Under the pieces are notes generated by a model. The model did no database searches and was not told the origin of the DNA. It saw only the letters and a list, made by a program, of their open reading frames with translations. From NCBI GenBank assembly GCA_020430775.1, contig JAGQJE010000227.1:1-48188 (forward strand): DNA of 48,188 nt, given 5' to 3'. A program made the position numbers and the translations under genes. Of the stretch, positions 45,272-48,188 are shown in pieces; the first letter of the stretch is position 1, and every line of letters starts with the position of its first letter. The stretch is from Myxococcales bacterium (GTDB lineage: Bacteria > Myxococcota_A > Polyangia > Polyangiales > Houyiibacteriaceae).

Positions 45272-46636
45272 TCAGTGGTGGTGTCCGCCGCCGATGGCGT
45301 GCTCGTTGGCTTCGGAGTCGAGGAGGAAGCCGCCCGAGACGACGACCTCGTCGCCGAGGCGCAGCCCGTCTAGGACCTCGACGCGCTCATCGTTGCGGGC
45401 GCCGGTCTGCACCTCGCGTCGCTCGTACCGGCGCGGGCCCGTCCGGACGAAGACGGCCGAGCGGGAGCCCCACCGCCGCAGGGCGGCGGCCGGCACGCTG
45501 AGCGGCGCGGGGACTCCGCCGTCCGCGCTCTCCCCCTCGCCCGCGCCGGTCGGCCGCGGGTCATGGATGGTGACGTTCGCGAACATCCCGGGCTTGAGGG
45601 CGCCGTCCGGGTTCGCGAGGTCGACGCGCGCTCGCAGGGCGCGCGATACGGGGTCGACGTGGTCGCTGAGGTAGCCGACCGCGCCGGTGAAGGCGCGATC
45701 GGGCCAGGCGTCGGTGCGCACGATCGCCGCGTCGCCCACGCGCACCCGCGCGATGTCCCTCGAGTAGACGTCGACCCAGACCCACACGTCGCGCAGGTCG
45801 GCGATGGTGAAGACCGTGTCGCTCCGATCGACCACCTCGCCGACGACGAGGTGCCGGTCGACGACGCGGCCGTCGATCGGAGCGACGATCGAGAAGCTCG
45901 ACGCGCTCGGGTCGCCGTATCGGATGCGCTCGAGGGCCGCCTTGTCGAGCCCGAGCAGCCGCAGGCGCTCCTCGGCGGAACGAAGCGCCACGACGGCCTC
46001 CTCGCGCCGCGTCTGCGCCTCGATGAGCGACTGCTGCGAGGTGATCTTGTCCGCGAAGAGGCGCCGCTCGCGCGCGAGGGTCTTCTTCGCGAGACCGGCC
46101 TTCGCGCGCGCCCCAAGGTACGTCGCCTTGAGCTCGCCGAGCTCGAGGCTGTCGAGCACCGCGAGCCGGTCACCCGCCTTCACGGACTGGCCGAGCTCGG
46201 CGTCCACGCGCACCACGCCGCCCTCGATGCGCGGGCTCACGTGGGCGAGGCGGCGCGCGTCATAGGCGACCTGTGCGCTGGTGTGCAGCGCGAGCGGGAC
46301 CGGCGCGCGCGTGACGGGGGCCACCTCGACCCTCGCCGCGGCAGCCGCCTCCGGGCTCAGCTCGACCACGCCGGACTCCCCCTCGTCGTGGCCGTGCTCG
46401 TCGTGCGCTTCGTGCTCGTCGTGCTCGTCGTGGCCGTGCTCGTCGTGCTCGTCGTGCGCTTCGCGCGCTTCGTGTGCTGGAGCGCCGGCCGACGGCGCCT
46501 CACCTCTGCACCCGAGGGCGCCGGCTACGAGCAAGGCGCCGAGGCCGACGGCGAGCCCGGCAAGCCGTGCGTTCAGCCGGAGCGCGGGGCGCCGGCGCGG
46601 TGGACAGGACACACGTCGTCTCTGTGTCAGGCTCAT
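45272..46636 (-). CDS. czcB: CzcB-type periplasmic adaptor lipoprotein with His-rich segment
   Basis: 454 residues from ATG 46634-46636, overlapping the czcC stop (ATGA). The signal peptide ends in lipobox AGALGC, so it is lipid-anchored. Residues about 55-90 repeat His/Asp/Glu (EAHDEHDEHGHDEHDEHEAH), a metal-binding stretch. The body is a membrane-fusion protein: barrel-sandwich (HVSPRIEGGVVRVDAELGQSVKAGD), helical hairpin with ERRLFADKITSQQSLIEAQ, beta-barrel (VWVWVDVYSRDIARVRVGD) and membrane-proximal part. The C-terminus ends in GGGHHH, another possible metal ligand. Confidence 0.95.
   Translation of the reverse strand: MSLTQRRRVSCPPRRRPALRLNARLAGLAVGLGALLVAGALGCRGEAPSAGAPAHEAREAHDEHDEHGHDEHDEHEAHDEHGHDEGESGVVELSPEAAAAARVEVAPVTRAPVPLALHTSAQVAYDARRLAHVSPRIEGGVVRVDAELGQSVKAGDRLAVLDSLELGELKATYLGARAKAGLAKKTLARERRLFADKITSQQSLIEAQTRREEAVVALRSAEERLRLLGLDKAALERIRYGDPSASSFSIVAPIDGRVVDRHLVVGEVVDRSDTVFTIADLRDVWVWVDVYSRDIARVRVGDAAIVRTDAWPDRAFTGAVGYLSDHVDPVSRALRARVDLANPDGALKPGMFANVTIHDPRPTGAGEGESADGGVPAPLSVPAAALRRWGSRSAVFVRTGPRRYERREVQTGARNDERVEVLDGLRLGDEVVVSGGFLLDSEANEHAIGGGHHH
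46383..46480 (-). repeat. Low-complexity His/Asp/Glu-coding repeat in czcB
   Basis: GTCGTGCTC-type 9-base units repeat with a larger duplication. They encode HDEHDEHGH-like residues on the minus strand. The DNA repeat could vary in length. Confidence 0.75.
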
Positions 46637-48000
46637 CTCGACCTCTCGGCGTGAGAGAAAAACGCGCGCTCGCCGATCGCGAGGTCGAGGCGCACGCGGG
46701 CGCGGCGCCGGGCGGCGCGGCTCTCGATCAGCGCGCGGCGGGCCTCGAAGAGCGTGCGGCGCATCACGAGCACATCGACCCAGCTCGCCCTCCCCGCCTC
46801 GAAGGCCTTGCGCAGCAGCGAGGCGCTCTGCTCGGCGCTCGCGACGACCCGGCGCTCGAGGGCCCGCGCCGCGCGGGTCGCGGCCTCGTACGCGCCGTGC
46901 GCGGCGACCACCTCACGCGCGACCGCGAGCGCGGCCGCGTCACGGTTCGCCGCGGCCTCGCGCGCGGCGGCGCGCTGGGCAGCGACGCCCCCCTGGTTGC
47001 GCGTGAAGAGCGGCAGCGCGATGGAGACGCGCCCACCGACGAGCGTGTCCGTGCCCTCCTCACGGCCGGCAAACGCGCCGACGACGAGGTCCGGGACCGC
47101 GGCGGCGCGCTCGACGGCGACCCGGGCCGCTTCGGCGCGCCGGTGCGCGTCCCACGCGAGCAGGTCGGGCCGGTGCTCGGCCGCGCCGCGGAGGCAGACC
47201 TCGAGGGCCGGCACAGCAGCATCTTCGGACTCCGAGGCGAGGTCGTCCGCGAGCGATCCGGCGGGCTCAGGGAGGGCGGCGGGAGGCATCCCGACCCGCT
47301 CGGCGAGCGTGGCGCGCGCCGCGATGGACGCGGACTCGGCCTCAGCGAGCGCGCGCTCCACACGGCCCACCTCCGCCGCCGCCACCGCGAGGTCGAGCTC
47401 CGTCCCGGCGCCGGCGCTCAGCCGCCGCTCGGTCGCGACGTAGAGCGCCCGGCCGAGCGCGGCGTCGGCATCGGCCACCGCGAGGAGGTCACGCGCGCGC
47501 AGGGCGTCGACGAACGCGAGCTCGACCGCGGCGCCGACCTCCTGCGTCACCCGGTCGCGTCGTCCCCGCGCGGCGTCCGCGAAAGCCTCCGCGGCCCGGC
47601 GCGTGCGCCGGCGTTGGCCCGCGAGCGAGACCCGCTGCGCGACGCCCACCTCGAAGTCGACCGCGCGCGAGCCATCATCACCGCGCCGCGACGCCACCTC
47701 GGTCTCGAGCTCCGGGTTGTGGGGGTAGCGCCGCGCGGCACGCGCGCGCGCCGCGGCCTGCCCGAGCCGCGCGCCCGCGGCGTCGAGCACGGGGCTATGT
47801 TGCGCGGCCAGGGCGAGCGCGCGCCTGAGGGTGAGGGGCTCCGCGGACGGCGGCACCCGGTCCTCGCGCGACGCCCGATCGTGGGTCCGCGGCGCGTCGG
47901 AGAGGACCCGGCCGGGGGTGACGATCAGCCCCGCGCAGAGCGCCAAGAGCGCCCACGTCGTACGGGAGTTATTATTCACGATAGTAGAACGCTGCGGCAT
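46633..48000 (-). CDS. czcC: CzcC-type outer-membrane efflux protein (TolC family)
   Basis: 455 residues from ATG 47998-48000. A signal peptide (TWALLALCAGLIVTPGRVLS) is followed by two outer-membrane efflux domains of long Ala/Arg/Glu-rich helices; PLTLRRALALAAQHSPVLDAAGARLGQA starts the first, and the strands include NPELETEVASRRGDDGS and GRVSIALPLFTRNQGGVAAQRAA. It is the outer-membrane channel of the CzcCBA pump. An upstream gene ends 40 bases away. The AT-rich first codons (NNNSR) are notable in this GC-rich DNA. Confidence 0.93.
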   Translation of the reverse strand: MPQRSTIVNNNSRTTWALLALCAGLIVTPGRVLSDAPRTHDRASREDRVPPSAEPLTLRRALALAAQHSPVLDAAGARLGQAAARARAARRYPHNPELETEVASRRGDDGSRAVDFEVGVAQRVSLAGQRRRTRRAAEAFADAARGRRDRVTQEVGAAVELAFVDALRARDLLAVADADAALGRALYVATERRLSAGAGTELDLAVAAAEVGRVERALAEAESASIAARATLAERVGMPPAALPEPAGSLADDLASESEDAAVPALEVCLRGAAEHRPDLLAWDAHRRAEAARVAVERAAAVPDLVVGAFAGREEGTDTLVGGRVSIALPLFTRNQGGVAAQRAAAREAAANRDAAALAVAREVVAAHGAYEAATRAARALERRVVASAEQSASLLRKAFEAGRASWVDVLVMRRTLFEARRALIESRAARRRARVRLDLAIGERAFFSHAERSR

Positions 48001-48040
48001 GGGACTTGGCGAAGGGGGCGGCTCTCGAGAGGTCAGGGGA

Positions 48041-48188
48041 TCAGAGCAGCCCGAGCGCGAGCAGGAGGCGGTCGAGCAGGCCGTGGATGGCGCCGAGCGG
48101 CCACGCGCCGAGCATGTGAGGGAGCGCGAGCACCGCGCCGGCGGCCGCGGCCGCGGCGGGCCAGCCCGCGTCGCCGCCGCGCGCGGCC
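48041..48188 (-). CDS. C-terminal end of a membrane protein, truncated by window edge
   Basis: About 48 residues before TGA 48041-48043 are visible: an Ala-rich hydrophobic helix (WPAAAAAAGAVLALPHMLGAW), then PLGAIHGLLDRLLLALGLL. It ends 40 bases upstream of czcC in the same direction and is probably part of the efflux operon. Too little remains to name the family. Confidence 0.6.
   Translation of the reverse strand, partial: AARGGDAGWPAAAAAAGAVLALPHMLGAWPLGAIHGLLDRLLLALGLL

Overview
The window is very GC-rich DNA (roughly 70 % by eye) with strong G/C bias at third codon positions, so most genes have long antisense shadow frames, which are left out here. Several traits point to a myxobacterium (Myxococcota/Polyangia type): a secreted PHP hydrolase ending in an 'Asp-Ala-Gly' linker and a MYXO-CTERM-like anchor, lipoproteins with 'SPDGG' linkers, a Ser/Thr kinase fused to a receiver domain, and a small conserved protein family I associate with this group. 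No rRNA, tRNA or CRISPR array was seen.

Layout. 1-963: 3'-truncated dicarboxylate/amino acid:cation symporter. 1036-4228: a two-gene cassette of a P-loop NTPase with TPRs and a ComEC-like metallo-beta-lactamase-fold hydrolase, in DNA that looks less GC-biased than its surroundings. 4303-7664: fatty-acid beta-oxidation pair (thiolase, FadJ-like). 7788-9506: PHP metallohydrolase. 9526-15640: a redox operon of cytochrome b-like protein, molybdopterin oxidoreductase, 4Fe-4S protein, Rieske protein and small membrane protein, followed by a TDT transporter. 15747-18914: trehalose synthesis (OtsA, OtsB) coupled to a CysQ-like phosphatase. 18977-21247: Smr protein, CPXCG protein, a dead RNase-J-like fragment with its terminator, and a LOG protein. 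21315-23770: DUF2760 and Hsp70-family genes.

23823-26167 looks like an accessory insertion: an AlbA_2/Schlafen-like ATP-binding protein, an AT-rich promoter patch, a small SH3-like protein, and then a relic of an Hsp70 3' end matching the intact Hsp70 gene just before the cassette. 26188-29538 holds a Cys-cluster protein, the myxobacterial conserved protein, an SCP2 protein and an AMACR-type CoA transferase/racemase. 29588-39936 is a mosaic of single genes: DUF4112, lipoproteins, HEAT-repeat protein, kinase-receiver hybrid, PyrE-like enzyme, TPR lipoprotein, tandem-HTH LuxR regulator and lipase-maturation-factor-like membrane protein. 40004-40914 is a MbcA/Xre-RES toxin-antitoxin pair with an inverted repeat over the antitoxin start codon. 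40930-41826 is a ferritin-like 'metal-dependent hydrolase'. 42102-48188 is a CzcCBA heavy-metal efflux operon, cut at the right edge inside an upstream membrane-protein gene.

The best candidates for something undescribed are the NTPase-TPR/MBL cassette (architecture like a reduced antiviral STAND system), the molybdopterin-Rieske redox operon of unknown substrate, and the Schlafen-like cassette in the Hsp70 locus. All functions are read from sequence motifs and gene order only; no similarity search was run.
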